From an uncultured Clostridium sp. (GTDB taxonomy: Bacteria > Bacillota > Clostridia > TANB77 > CAG-508), in contig CANPOS010000007.1 of the NCBI GenBank assembly GCA_947575745.1, positions 1 to 63,668 of the forward strand: a DNA stretch of 63,668 nucleotides, written 5' to 3'. A program made the position numbers and the translations under genes. Below, one piece after another: positions 43,752 to 53,338 of this stretch; the first letter of the stretch is position 1, and every line of letters begins with the position of its first letter. The notes beneath the pieces are model-generated. The model saw only the letters and a list, made by a program, of their open reading frames with translations. It did not search any database and was not told where the DNA came from.

Positions 43752-43790
43752 AAAAATTACTTTATACTGATAGTGTAAAGTAATTTTTAC
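43752..43790 (+). terminator. Terminator of purM
   Basis: AAAATTACTTTA pairs with TAAAGTAATTTTT around a short AT loop and ends in T residues. Confidence 0.85.
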
Positions 43791-43811
43791 ATTAAAATAA
43801 GGAGTTGGAAC

Positions 43812-44534
43812 ATGAAGCGATCTCTTTGGAGTCCATGGCATGGCTGCCATAAGTGTAGCCCAGGCAGTCTAAATTGTTATGTATATTATCTAGATAACAT
43901 ACGTAATAAAAATTCAAACATTGTAACTAAATCTAAAACTAATTTTAATTTACCATTAAAAAAAGATAGACAAGGTAATTTTAAAATTCCAGCTGGGACA
44001 GAAGTTGCAACATGTTTTACATCAGATTTTTTTATAGAAGAAGCAGATAGTTGGAGAGAAGAAGCGTGGGAAATTATAAAGAAAAGGACAGATGTTAACT
44101 TTTTAATATGCACAAAAAGAATTGAAAGATTTAATAAGTGTATACCTAGTGGCTGGAAGACAGGATATGATAATGTTATAATTGCAGTAACTTGTGAAAA
44201 TCAGCAAAAAGCAAATGAACGTCTGCCAATCTTATTAGAGATAAAAGCTAAACATAAATATATTTTTGTAGCTCCAATTTTAGAAGATATAGATTTAAGC
44301 AAATTTTTGGAGAGTGGAAAAATAGATACAGTTTCAGTCGGAGGAGAATCATATAAAAATGCTCGTATTTGTAATTTTGATTGGGTACGAAATATAAAGA
44401 AAACTTGTGATAAATATAATGTGAAATTCGATTTTCATCAAACAGGATCTAATTTTGTAATGAATGGTAATCAATATAAGATAAAACATAGAGATGAATA
44501 TTCACAAGCAAAAAAAGGGATGAAATATCTTTAA
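43812..44534 (+). CDS. DUF5131 (phage Gp37/Gp68-like) protein
   Basis: The 240-residue protein starts SLWSPWHGCHKCSPGSLNCYVYY, the cysteine-rich, radical-SAM-like opening of DUF5131 (Gp37/Gp68) proteins. It continues with FTSDFFIEEADSWREEAWEII, FLICTKRIERF, VIIAVTCENQQKA and DTVSVGGESYKNARICNFDWVR. This family is widespread on phages and bacterial genomes; the reaction is not known to me. It starts behind AAGGAG and is followed 12 bases later by the Nudix gene. Confidence 0.85.
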   Translation: MKRSLWSPWHGCHKCSPGSLNCYVYYLDNIRNKNSNIVTKSKTNFNLPLKKDRQGNFKIPAGTEVATCFTSDFFIEEADSWREEAWEIIKKRTDVNFLICTKRIERFNKCIPSGWKTGYDNVIIAVTCENQQKANERLPILLEIKAKHKYIFVAPILEDIDLSKFLESGKIDTVSVGGESYKNARICNFDWVRNIKKTCDKYNVKFDFHQTGSNFVMNGNQYKIKHRDEYSQAKKGMKYL

Positions 44535-44546
44535 GTGGAGGTAAAA

Positions 44547-45008
44547 ATGAAAAATGTAACTTTATGCTATATAGAAAGAAAAGGGAAATACCTAATGCTA
44601 CATAGAACAAAGAAAGAAAATGACTTAAACAAAGACAAATGGATTGGAGTAGGAGGAAAATTCGAAGACAAAGAAAGCCCAGAAGAATGTGTGAAAAGAG
44701 AAGTAAAAGAAGAAACTGGGCTTACTTTAAAAACATGCAAATTAAGATGCATAGTAACTTATGTGTCGAATGAGTGGGAGACAGAATATATGTATGTATT
44801 TACCTCAAACAATTTTGAAGGAAAATTGATAGAATGTAGAGAAGGCGACTTAGAATGGGTAGAAAAAGATAAAGTAATTGGCCTAAAAACATGGGAAGGA
44901 GATAGAGTATTTTTAGAAAGAATTTTAAAAGAAAACAACCCATTTTTCACAGCAAGGCTTGAATATGAAGGAGAAAAACTAATTAAATCAGATGTAAATG
45001 AATATTAA
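44547..45008 (+). CDS. MutT-type Nudix hydrolase
   Basis: The 153-residue protein has the Nudix box GGKFEDKESPEECVKREVKEETGL in the expected position (about 31-54); its G-x5-E-x7-RE-x2-EE-x-G pattern is intact, so it should cleave nucleoside diphosphate-linked substrates such as 8-oxo-dGTP. I use ATG 44547 because GTGGAGGT precedes it; the GTG at 44535 is part of that site. The stop overlaps an upstream alternative start of the ABC exporter gene, indicating a common transcript. Confidence 0.87.
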   Translation: MKNVTLCYIERKGKYLMLHRTKKENDLNKDKWIGVGGKFEDKESPEECVKREVKEETGLTLKTCKLRCIVTYVSNEWETEYMYVFTSNNFEGKLIECREGDLEWVEKDKVIGLKTWEGDRVFLERILKENNPFFTARLEYEGEKLIKSDVNEY

Positions 45009-45024
45009 AATACAAGGGGAGAAG

Positions 45025-46752
45025 ATGAAAAATAATAAGATATTTGCTGATGAACTAAAAAGAACATTTCCGATATATATGATTGGTATTATTTTTCATG
45101 GACTAACAATATATATTTTATATAAGATACCAGAATTTATTGGAAATATTTTAGATTTATTATTAAGTGAAAGCATAAATGAAGAAATAATAATCAATGA
45201 AGTATATACTTTGTTATTTTATTCAGTAATACTAATCATACCAAGAATATCGTATAGAATCCTATTTTTCACAAGAGCTAGAATTTCAGATATCTATTTA
45301 AGAAAAAAGGTAATAGAACATTTACAAAATGTAAAATTAGACTATTTTGAAAAAGAAGAAAAAGGTGCATTTTTAGCATATTTATCAAGAGAACTTCTAT
45401 CAATAAGAAGATTTTTAGGAAATGGATTTTTCAATTTTGCAAGATTAATTGTTGCACCAATAATTGGAATTATATTAATAGGAAAAGATATAAACTATAT
45501 TTTAGGATTAACATTAATACCAATAATTCCATTAGGAATATATAATTTATATAAACTTTATATGGAAGAAAAGAAGGTAATAGAAAAATCAAGAAAAGTT
45601 TATCTAGATTTATCAAAAACGATAGAACAAAATACTTCTGGATTTACTCTAATAAAACTATATAATGAACAAGAAAATCAAAAAAATAAATTTAATGAAA
45701 TCAATGAAAAAGCCAAAATAGCAGACGAAAATATAGGAATAGTAAAAAACAAAATAAGCAATGTTGTTAATATTTTGTATACAATTTGCTATTCATTAGG
45801 ATTTTCAGTAGGATTAATACTTATAAAAAATAATATAATGACAGTAGGAGAACTAACAGCATATATAGCATGTATAACTCTAATTTTATCAGAAATTTCA
45901 AACTCAATAGAGCCATTAATAAATGGAATAGCATATTTTAAGCAGGCAAGCAAAAGATTTAATTACTTCTTTAATCTTGAAACATATAATAAAAATGGAA
46001 AAGTCTTAGAAAAGGTAGAAAAAATAGAAATAAAAAATCTTTCATATAGTTATAATGCAGAAGAAAAGGCAGTGCTAGATGATATAAATATTGAAATAAA
46101 AGCAGGAGAAAAGATTGGAATAGTAGGACAAGTTGGAAGCGGAAAAACCACACTTATGAATATAATTGCAGGAATTTTAGAAGCACCAAAAAACACTATA
46201 TACATAAATGGTATAGATATAAATGAATATACAAGAGAAAGTATATTTGAAAACATAGGTTATGCAATGCAAAGAAATGTAATAACAGATGATACTATAA
46301 AAAACAATATAGATATACGAGAAGAAAATAATATAGAAAAAATAGAAGAAATAAGTAAAAAAGCAAGTATATATGAAGACATAAAAAATATGCAAGATGG
46401 CTTCCAAACTTTAATTGGAGAAAATGGAGAAAGAATATCAGGAGGACAAAAACAAAGAATACAAATAGCAAGAAATTTACTATATAAAAAGAGCATAAAT
46501 ATATTTGACGACACATTATCAGCGCTTGATATAGAAACAGAAAAAGAGGTAATGAAAGAAATAGGAAAAGAAGCAGAAGAAAATATATTAATAATTGTTT
46601 CAAATAAAATAAGTGCAATGGAAAAAATGGATAAAATATATTTAATAATAGACGGAAAGCTTGAAGATAGCGGAACACATAAAGAGCTTTTAGAAAGAAA
46701 TCAGTTATATAATGAACTAAGCACCTATGAGAAAGTAGGTGAATTGGTATGA
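45025..46752 (+). CDS. ABC exporter half, degenerate-site partner (pair 1, first gene)
   Basis: The 575-residue half-transporter has six N-terminal helices and an ATPase domain with Walker A GQVGSGKTT, signature ISGGQKQR and Walker B INIFDDTLSALD, where the catalytic Glu is Asp. The H-loop position reads VSNK instead of a His. These changes mark the degenerate subunit of heterodimeric exporters such as BmrCD or LmrCD. It overlaps the next half-transporter by four bases, its presumed partner. Start 45025 follows AGGGGAGA. No in-frame CGG is present. Confidence 0.87.
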   Translation: MKNNKIFADELKRTFPIYMIGIIFHGLTIYILYKIPEFIGNILDLLLSESINEEIIINEVYTLLFYSVILIIPRISYRILFFTRARISDIYLRKKVIEHLQNVKLDYFEKEEKGAFLAYLSRELLSIRRFLGNGFFNFARLIVAPIIGIILIGKDINYILGLTLIPIIPLGIYNLYKLYMEEKKVIEKSRKVYLDLSKTIEQNTSGFTLIKLYNEQENQKNKFNEINEKAKIADENIGIVKNKISNVVNILYTICYSLGFSVGLILIKNNIMTVGELTAYIACITLILSEISNSIEPLINGIAYFKQASKRFNYFFNLETYNKNGKVLEKVEKIEIKNLSYSYNAEEKAVLDDINIEIKAGEKIGIVGQVGSGKTTLMNIIAGILEAPKNTIYINGIDINEYTRESIFENIGYAMQRNVITDDTIKNNIDIREENNIEKIEEISKKASIYEDIKNMQDGFQTLIGENGERISGGQKQRIQIARNLLYKKSINIFDDTLSALDIETEKEVMKEIGKEAEENILIIVSNKISAMEKMDKIYLIIDGKLEDSGTHKELLERNQLYNELSTYEKVGELV

Positions 46753-48385
46753 AAGAAATTATGAAAAACTATAAAAAAGATTTAATCTTAATAGGATTTT
46801 TGATAATAGTATGTAATTTACTTAATGCAATTCACCCATTTATAGTAAAGAAAACCTTAGATATAAACTTTAAATCGATTAATATTGATAAAATTATACT
46901 TGAATTAATAGTTGCATATATTACTATTCATATAGCATTTGCTATGTTTAAAAATATAAGAAACATATTAGTAAATAAGACTATGGCGGCAATTCTTAAA
47001 AGTATAAGAGAAAAGTTATTTAATAAAGTACTAAATATGAAAATGGCAAATTTTGATAAATACAGTTCAGCAGATCTATATACAAGACTTACATCAGACG
47101 TGGATAATCTATTTAATTTATTTTTTGGATTATTAAATATTGTAGTAAATAATATAATATATATAACATTTATGGTAATTTTAATGTTCTTTGCAGACGT
47201 AAAACTTGCAGTAATTGGAACAGTAACTATAATTGTAATAACAATTATAGTTTGTATATTTACCAAAATATTAGGAAATTTAGATAATAAAATATTGAAA
47301 AAAAGAGATAAAGAAAACAAAATGTTTTCAGAATTATATAATAAAAATAAAATAACACAATTATTTAAATTGCAAGAAAAGAATATAGAAAAATCAAACA
47401 AATTATTTGATGAAGAATTAAAATTAAGAAGAAGATATATATTTGTACATAATTTTCCATATTGGCTCATAACAATTGCACAATCAGTACGGTATATATG
47501 CACTACTAGAGTATGCACTAAATATAGATTCAGGTATATCTCTTGGAAGTATTTATCTTGTCTTAAATTACACAAAGGAGTGTAAAAGCCCACTAGAAGA
47601 AATATTTAATCAATTAGAAGAAATTCAAGCTTGTATAAATTCATATAAAAAAATAAAAATAATTGTATCAGAAAATAGTGAAGAAGAATTGGAAAAAGGA
47701 AAAGAAATAGAAAAATTAACTGGAGATATAGAATTTAAAAATGTATCTATGAAATATGGAAAAGAATTGATATTAAAAAATGTATCTTTTAAAATACCAA
47801 AATGCTCAAGAGTAACAATAGTTGGAAGAACTGGAGCACGGAAAGACAACAATAGTTAATACATTAATGAAACTATATGATATAGAAGAAGGGAAAATAT
47901 TAATTGGAGAAAATGATATACATGAGATTTCAACAAAATCTTTAAGAAATAATATATCATATATTTCGCAAAAACCATATATATTTACTGATACAATAAG
48001 AAATAATATAAAACTTGGAGATAGTAAAATAACAGATAAAAAAATAGAAAATCTTATTCAAGAAATGAATGTAAAAAATATATTTGAAAAATTGAAAAAT
48101 GGTTTAGACACGGAAATCAGATTAAGTAAATTGTCTGATGGAGAACTACAAGTAATTGCATTTATTAGAGCAATACTACATGAATCAAGTATATATATTT
48201 TTGATGAACCAACTTCAAGTATGGATTTAAAAACAGAAAAATATTTACAAGATATTATAGATAAAATAAATGAAACAAGTACTGTAATAATTATTGCACA
48301 TAGAAAAAGTACAATAGTAAACTCAGACGAAATAATATATGTAAAAGATGGAAGAATAGAGATGGTGAAAAAACACGAAAAATAG
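46749..48385 (+). CDS. ABC exporter half, catalytic partner (pair 1, second gene), with +1 shifts at CGG 47490 and 47839
   Basis: Three frames join to about 544 residues. At codon 248 GTA CGG TAT is read GTA-c-GGT ATA, continuing the membrane domain as AQSVGIYALLEYALN. At codon 364 GCA CGG AAA is read GCA-c-GGA AAG, completing Walker A GRTGAGKTT. The remaining ATPase has Q-loop ISQKPYIFTD, a weak signature LSDGELQ, Walker B IYIFDEPTSSMD with the catalytic Glu, and H-loop IAHRKS. Without the shifts neither membrane nor ATPase domain is complete. It begins inside the stop of its partner gene. Confidence 0.86.
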
Positions 48386-48414
48386 CACAAAAACCGATAA
48401 CGTTAACATAAAAC

Positions 48415-48443
48415 TTGAGAAATTTAAAAAAGTGTGATATAAT
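48415..48443 (+). promoter_or_regulatory. Promoter of the GC-rich gene
   Basis: TTGAGA (48415-48420) and TATAAT (48438-48443) are 17 bp apart, in AT-rich sequence like that of the host genes. Confidence 0.8.
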
Positions 48444-48481
48444 AAATGTAAGTCAATTTTTTGAAAAGGAGCGTGCATAAA

Positions 48482-48796
48482 ATGAAGATCAGCGATTATT
48501 CGATTCTTGCAGCGGAACAAAAAAACAATGGGTGTCAACTGGTCTGGCGGAACGAATATACCATATCGAAAGGCTTCTTCACCAACAAGCAGATGGACAT
48601 TTTGCTTAAACAAGCAGGAGTCCAATCCGCTGGGGAACTTCTGGGGCATACTATCATTGTAATCAAAAGCGGAAACAAGCGTGTCTACAATGATACACAG
48701 TATGTCTGCCTCCCCAAAGGCGCCAGCTTTCAGGCGGAAGTCAAAATCACCATAGTCGAAGGCGACGGTGCAATGACTGAAGCGAAAGCCGTGTGA
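48482..48796 (+). CDS. Protein of unknown function, strong GC outlier
   Basis: ATG 48482 follows AAAAGGAG (48464-48471). The 104-residue product (starting MKISDYSILAAEQKNNG, with LLKQAGVQSAGELLGHTIIVIKSG and a C-terminal AEVKITIVEG) matches no family I know. Codon use is very different from all neighbours, with many G/C third positions. It contains an in-frame CGG at 48548-48550 (VWRNEY) where the sensible reading is Arg without a shift. Host-like promoter and terminators flank it. A recently acquired gene is likely. Confidence 0.75.
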   Translation: MKISDYSILAAEQKNNGCQLVWRNEYTISKGFFTNKQMDILLKQAGVQSAGELLGHTIIVIKSGNKRVYNDTQYVCLPKGASFQAEVKITIVEGDGAMTEAKAV

Positions 48797-48810
48797 CACG
48801 AAAAAGGCTC

Positions 48811-48895
48811 TTACCCTGGCTTGCTAATTTATATAGCAGGTCAGGGTAAAACTATTTAGGCTGTTAAAGCAAGAATTTAGCAGCCTAAATAATTT
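48811..48895 (+). terminator. Two tandem hairpins after the GC-rich gene
   Basis: The first stem is TTACCCTG with CAGGGTAA and TTGCTA/AGCA inside. The second is ATTTAGGCTG with CAGCCTAAAT, followed by a T5 run. Together they form a strong double terminator. Confidence 0.85.
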
Positions 48896-48968
48896 TTCTT
48901 TATATATTGAAAAAACATAAAGAAATGATATAATAAAAATATAGTTTTTAAAGTAAAGGAAAATAAAT

Positions 48969-49697
48969 ATGAAAAAAGAACCAATATTAGTAATTGCTTC
49001 AATGGAAGACGTGGAATTAGATTATTTAAAGAAAAAATTAGAAAATATAAAAATAGAAAAAAATGAAATGTGTACCTTCTATGAAGGGACAATGCATGGA
49101 AAAGATGTTGTACTATGCTTTTCAAATGTAGGAACAATAAATGCAGCAGGAAGTATCACTCTTAGTATAAAAAAATACGCACCAAGAGTGATAATAAATG
49201 AGGGAGTTGCAGGAGGAATTGGAGAAGAAATACACGTTGGTGATATAGCAATTGGGACAGAAGTTATACATATAAACTCTTTAGAAAGTGCTAAAAGAGA
49301 AAGAGGAGAAGGCACAAATTTAGATGATTATGAGATAACAACATTTATTTATGGAGAAGATAATAGACTAATTTGTCCAAAATCTAATAAAGACTTATTA
49401 GAACTTACTAAAAAAGTAGCAAAAGAAGTAGAGGAAAAAACGTATTTTGGAGCTATTGGAAGTGGAGATATATGGAATAAAGAAACTGATAGACTGTTGC
49501 ATCTAAATAAAAAGTATAATATAATATGTGAAGAAATGGAAAGTATTTCTATATATAAAATTGCAGAACTATATCATATTCCAGTAATAGCCATTAAAGT
49601 AATATCAGATAATGCAATTTTAAAGGAGGAATATGATAGAAAAGTAGGGATAAAATCACAATTATTTACAGAAAGGCTGATTAAAGAAATCAAATGA
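48969..49697 (+). CDS. Nucleoside phosphorylase-fold MTA/SAH nucleosidase-like enzyme
   Basis: The 242-residue protein has the PNP/UDP phosphorylase fold: FSNVGTINAAGS (about 51-62), INEGVAGGIGEEIHVGDI (about 76-93), GSGDIWNK (about 162-169) and the substrate-binding EEMESISIYKIAELYHIPVIAIKVISDNA (two halves, about 184-212). The ISDNA motif carries the catalytic Asp of 5'-methylthioadenosine/S-adenosylhomocysteine nucleosidases. The exact nucleoside is not certain. The gene has a TTGAAA-N16-TATAAT promoter. It overlaps the next exporter gene by four bases. Confidence 0.83.
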   Translation: MKKEPILVIASMEDVELDYLKKKLENIKIEKNEMCTFYEGTMHGKDVVLCFSNVGTINAAGSITLSIKKYAPRVIINEGVAGGIGEEIHVGDIAIGTEVIHINSLESAKRERGEGTNLDDYEITTFIYGEDNRLICPKSNKDLLELTKKVAKEVEEKTYFGAIGSGDIWNKETDRLLHLNKKYNIICEEMESISIYKIAELYHIPVIAIKVISDNAILKEEYDRKVGIKSQLFTERLIKEIK

Positions 49698-51442
49698 AAA
49701 AAGTAATAATAGATATACTAAAGAAATACAAATGGATTATATTTATTTCAACTACATTTATAGTATTAAATATGTATTTGAGTACATACCCTTCAATGAT
49801 AGTAGGTTGGATAATAGATCTTTTATATAATATAGAACAAAATAAGTCACAAATATTCAATAATATTTTATATTTATTATTATCAGCTGTTGGGCTTTTG
49901 CTACTAAGGCTTCCATGGAGAACATTAGTTGTGTTTTTGTCGAGAAGTTTTGAAAAAGAATTAAAAAATAAAATATTTGAACAGTTTTTAAAAATAAAGA
50001 TGACAAATATACAAAATATAAAAAATGGCGAAATAATGTCATATTTTACTCAAGACATTTCAGAAGTAAGAAAGTTGTACTTTAGAACAATAGCTTACAT
50101 AACAAGAATAATTGCAATATTTATTATTGTTACAGCTAGTATGATAAAAGGAACAAATATAAAACTAACTCTTGCAACACTTTGTCCAATAATTATAACA
50201 TGTTTTATAGTTGTAAAAATCAAAAAATATGTTGAAATAAATTTTAAAAAAGCACAGAAAAACTATACAGCACTATCAGAATATGTGCAAGAAAGTACAG
50301 ATGCAATTAGAACAACAAAAGCATATTCAGGAGAAAAATATCAACTAAAAGAATTTATAAGAAAAAATAAAATTTTAAAAGAAAGTAATATTGCAGTTGA
50401 GATAAATTCTACATTGATATCGATTACAATAAAAATATGCTTTGGGCTTTGTTATGCAATTTCACTTATATATGGTTCAAAACTGGTTTTAGATGGAGAA
50501 ATTACAATAGGTGATTTTATTGCATTTAATGGATATATTAGACTATTTATTGGACCAGTAGATTGGATGCCAGGAATAATATCAGCATATAAAAGAGCGC
50601 AAGTTTCATATAGAAGACTGGATAATTTTATGAATTTGGAAAAAGAAAAAATACTAATGCTAGATGAAGGAAAAGAAAATCTTATTTCAGGAGATATAGA
50701 AATAAAAGATTTAACTTTCAATTATCCAAGTAATATAGAACTTGCATTAAATAATATAGATATAAAAATAGAAGAAGGAAAAACTCTTGGAATAATTGGA
50801 ACAATAGGAAGTGGAAAAACAACGCTTGCTAATCTTTTATTAAGATTATATCCAGTACCTAAAGGAAAAATTATAATAGGTGGAAAAGATATAAATGACA
50901 TACCATTGACAGATCTTAGAAAAAGTATATGTTATATAACACAAGATAACTTCTTATTTTCAACAACAGTAAAAGAAAATATAAGTATTTTCAAAGAAGG
51001 ATATGATGATGACGAAATAGAAAATAGCACAAAAAAAGCAATGATATATGATGAAATTGAAGATATGAAAGAAGGGTTAGACACTGTTATAGGAGAAAGA
51101 GGAGTAGATTTATCTGGTGGGCAAAAACAAAGAGTTGCAATATCAAGAGCATTTTTATTAAGAAGTAATATAGTAATTTTTGACGATACATTTTCAGCAT
51201 TAGATAACAAAACAGAAGAAAAAGTTATGAAAAATGTTGAAGAATTATGCAAAGGAAAAACATGTATAATAATTTCAAACAGAATATCAGATATAAAAAA
51301 TACAGATGAAATAATAGTTTTAGAAGAAGGAAATATAGTTCAAAAAGGAGTGCATGAAGAACTGATACATGAAGAAGGATTATATAAAAAATTTTATAAT
51401 CAACAATCATCAAAAGAAAATGTGGAGATGTATAACAAATGA
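49694..51442 (+). CDS. ABC exporter half, degenerate-site partner (pair 2, first gene)
   Basis: The 582-residue protein has six membrane helices and an ATPase domain with Walker A GTIGSGKTT, Q-loop ITQDNFLFST, signature LSGGQKQR and Walker B IVIFDDTFSALD (Asp in place of the catalytic Glu). The H-loop position reads ISNR. As in pair 1, this is the non-catalytic subunit pattern of heterodimeric exporters. Start and stop overlap the neighbours by four bases each, so nucleosidase and both exporter halves form one operon. Confidence 0.88.
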   Translation: MKKVIIDILKKYKWIIFISTTFIVLNMYLSTYPSMIVGWIIDLLYNIEQNKSQIFNNILYLLLSAVGLLLLRLPWRTLVVFLSRSFEKELKNKIFEQFLKIKMTNIQNIKNGEIMSYFTQDISEVRKLYFRTIAYITRIIAIFIIVTASMIKGTNIKLTLATLCPIIITCFIVVKIKKYVEINFKKAQKNYTALSEYVQESTDAIRTTKAYSGEKYQLKEFIRKNKILKESNIAVEINSTLISITIKICFGLCYAISLIYGSKLVLDGEITIGDFIAFNGYIRLFIGPVDWMPGIISAYKRAQVSYRRLDNFMNLEKEKILMLDEGKENLISGDIEIKDLTFNYPSNIELALNNIDIKIEEGKTLGIIGTIGSGKTTLANLLLRLYPVPKGKIIIGGKDINDIPLTDLRKSICYITQDNFLFSTTVKENISIFKEGYDDDEIENSTKKAMIYDEIEDMKEGLDTVIGERGVDLSGGQKQRVAISRAFLLRSNIVIFDDTFSALDNKTEEKVMKNVEELCKGKTCIIISNRISDIKNTDEIIVLEEGNIVQKGVHEELIHEEGLYKKFYNQQSSKENVEMYNK

Positions 51443-53182
51443 AAAGTAAAACATTATCTAGAATAAAAGACATGTCAAAACCATATAAAAAATCAATAAT
51501 TGTAGTTACAATATTATCACTATTGGTGAGTGTTGGAGAGATAATAAAACCATACATAATAGAAATTGTAATAGATGATTATTTAAGTAAAGGAATCTTT
51601 ATAAATGGAGTAATTTCAATAGGGATACTTGGGGCGATATACATTGGAGTTGTACTATTAGGAAATGTCATAAATTTTATTTCAACAACAACTATAAATA
51701 TAGTTGGGGAAAATATTGTATATGATCTTAGAAATAAGCTATACAAATATGTACAACATGCAAATATAACTTTCCATGATAAAACTCCAGCAGGAAAATT
51801 ATTTGTTGCAATAACAAATGATGCAGAAGATATAGCTACATTTTTTAAAGAAGTAGTTACAACAGTTATAAGAGATATTATCTTAATAATTGCCTTAATT
51901 GGAATAATGATATATTTTAGCTATAAATTAAGTATTATGGCATTTATTGTAATACCTTTTGTAATAATATTTGCTATTATTATGACTAAAATACTAAATA
52001 AATTAAATAAAAAGGCAAATAGTACTAGAGCAAGGTTAAACAGTTTTTTAGCAGAGTCTATATATGGTTCAAAAATTATAAAGATATTTAATATTCAAAA
52101 AGAGAAGAAAGAAGAATGTGAAGGATATACTAGAAAATTTAGAGATTTAAAAGCAAGAACACGGTTTTTTTGAAGCTCTACTTCCAGGTATTATGACAGT
52201 ACTTGAAAACTTAGGAATATCAATAATTGTATGGACATGTGTATATCATATATTAGGAGTAAATATGGAAGTTGGGTATGTATATGTTTTTGTAACGTAT
52301 ATCAAGCAACTATTTGAGCCAATAACTAGAATTATAGAAAATGTTGAAGTAGTTGAAGAAGCAACTGTTTCAATGGATAAAATATATGCGATATTAGAGA
52401 AAGAAGAATATTTAGAGGATTTAGACGAGGGAATAGAATTAAAAAATGTCAAAGGAAAAATAGAATTTAAAAATGTGTGGTTTTCTTATGACAATGAAAA
52501 TTGGGTATTAAAAGATGTTAGTTTCGTTATAAATCCAGGAGAAAGTGCGGCTTTTGTTGGGAAGACGGGAAGCGGAAAAACAACAATTACAAACCTTATT
52601 AATAGATTTTATGAGATACAAAAAGGAGAGATACTTTTAGACGGAGTAAATATAAAAGATATTAAGAAAAGAACTCTAAGAGGATATATAGGAATAATTT
52701 TACAAGATCCATTTATTTTTGCAAAGAGTATAAAAGACAATGTAAAATTAAACAAAAATATGATAGATGAAGATGTAATGGAAGCAATAGAACTTGCATC
52801 AGCGGGGGAATTTGTAAATAGCTTGCCAAATGGTATGGAGGAAATTGCAGCCGAAAGGGGAGAGTCATATTCAGCAGGACAAAAACAATTAATGGCATTT
52901 GCTAGAATATTTGCTCATAATCCAGAAATATTTATACTAGATGAGGCAACGGCAAACATAGATACATACACAGAAAGCCTAATTCAAAAGTCAATAGAGG
53001 TATTGTCTGCAAAAAAAACTTCTATATTTATAGCACACAGATTATCAACAATAGTTAATGTAGACAGAATCATTGTACTTAGTGAAGGTAGAATTATTGA
53101 AGAAGGAAATCATGAAAGTTTATTACAAACAGGCGGATATTATTCAAAACTATATAATGCATATTATGAAAGTTTAGCATAA
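51439..53182 (+). CDS. ABC exporter half, catalytic partner (pair 2, second gene), with +1 shift at CGG 52162
   Basis: Two frames join at codon 242 in the loop before helix 5: AGA ACA CGG TTT is read ACA-c-GGT TTT, giving DLKARTGFFEALLPG. Without the shift TGA follows within four codons. The full product is about 580 residues. The ATPase half has Walker A GKTGSGKTT, Q-loop LQDPFIFAK, signature YSAGQKQL, Walker B IFILDEATANID with the catalytic Glu, and H-loop IAHRLS. It is the active partner of the 49694 gene. Confidence 0.87.
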
Positions 53183-53256
53183 TATTTAGAGGTGGTATTT
53201 TGATGATACTAAAATTAATATTATGAATAAAAATAGATAAAAAATTCTTATTAAAA

Positions 53257-53306
53257 AAGATAGTGTGTAAATGAATTGAACTAAAAAATTCAAACACTAT
53301 CTTTTA
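53257..53306. terminator. Hairpin after the exporter operon
   Basis: AAGATAGTGT (53257-53266) pairs with ACACTATCTT (53294-53303), with an inner GAA/TTC, and T residues follow. The AGATAGTGT stem is the same as in the hairpin at 33549-33612. Confidence 0.8.
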
Positions 53307-53338
53307 TTGTTATGTCAGGAAAGGCTCTTATTTAATTA

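Noticed and set aside
15636-52164. Random pseudogenisation or random sequencing error as the cause of the eight frameshifts
   Set aside because: All eight are the same event (extra C before GG at a glycine) and no site has other damage. Random indels would fall mostly in A/T runs. A systematic artefact is still possible and is stated in the finding.
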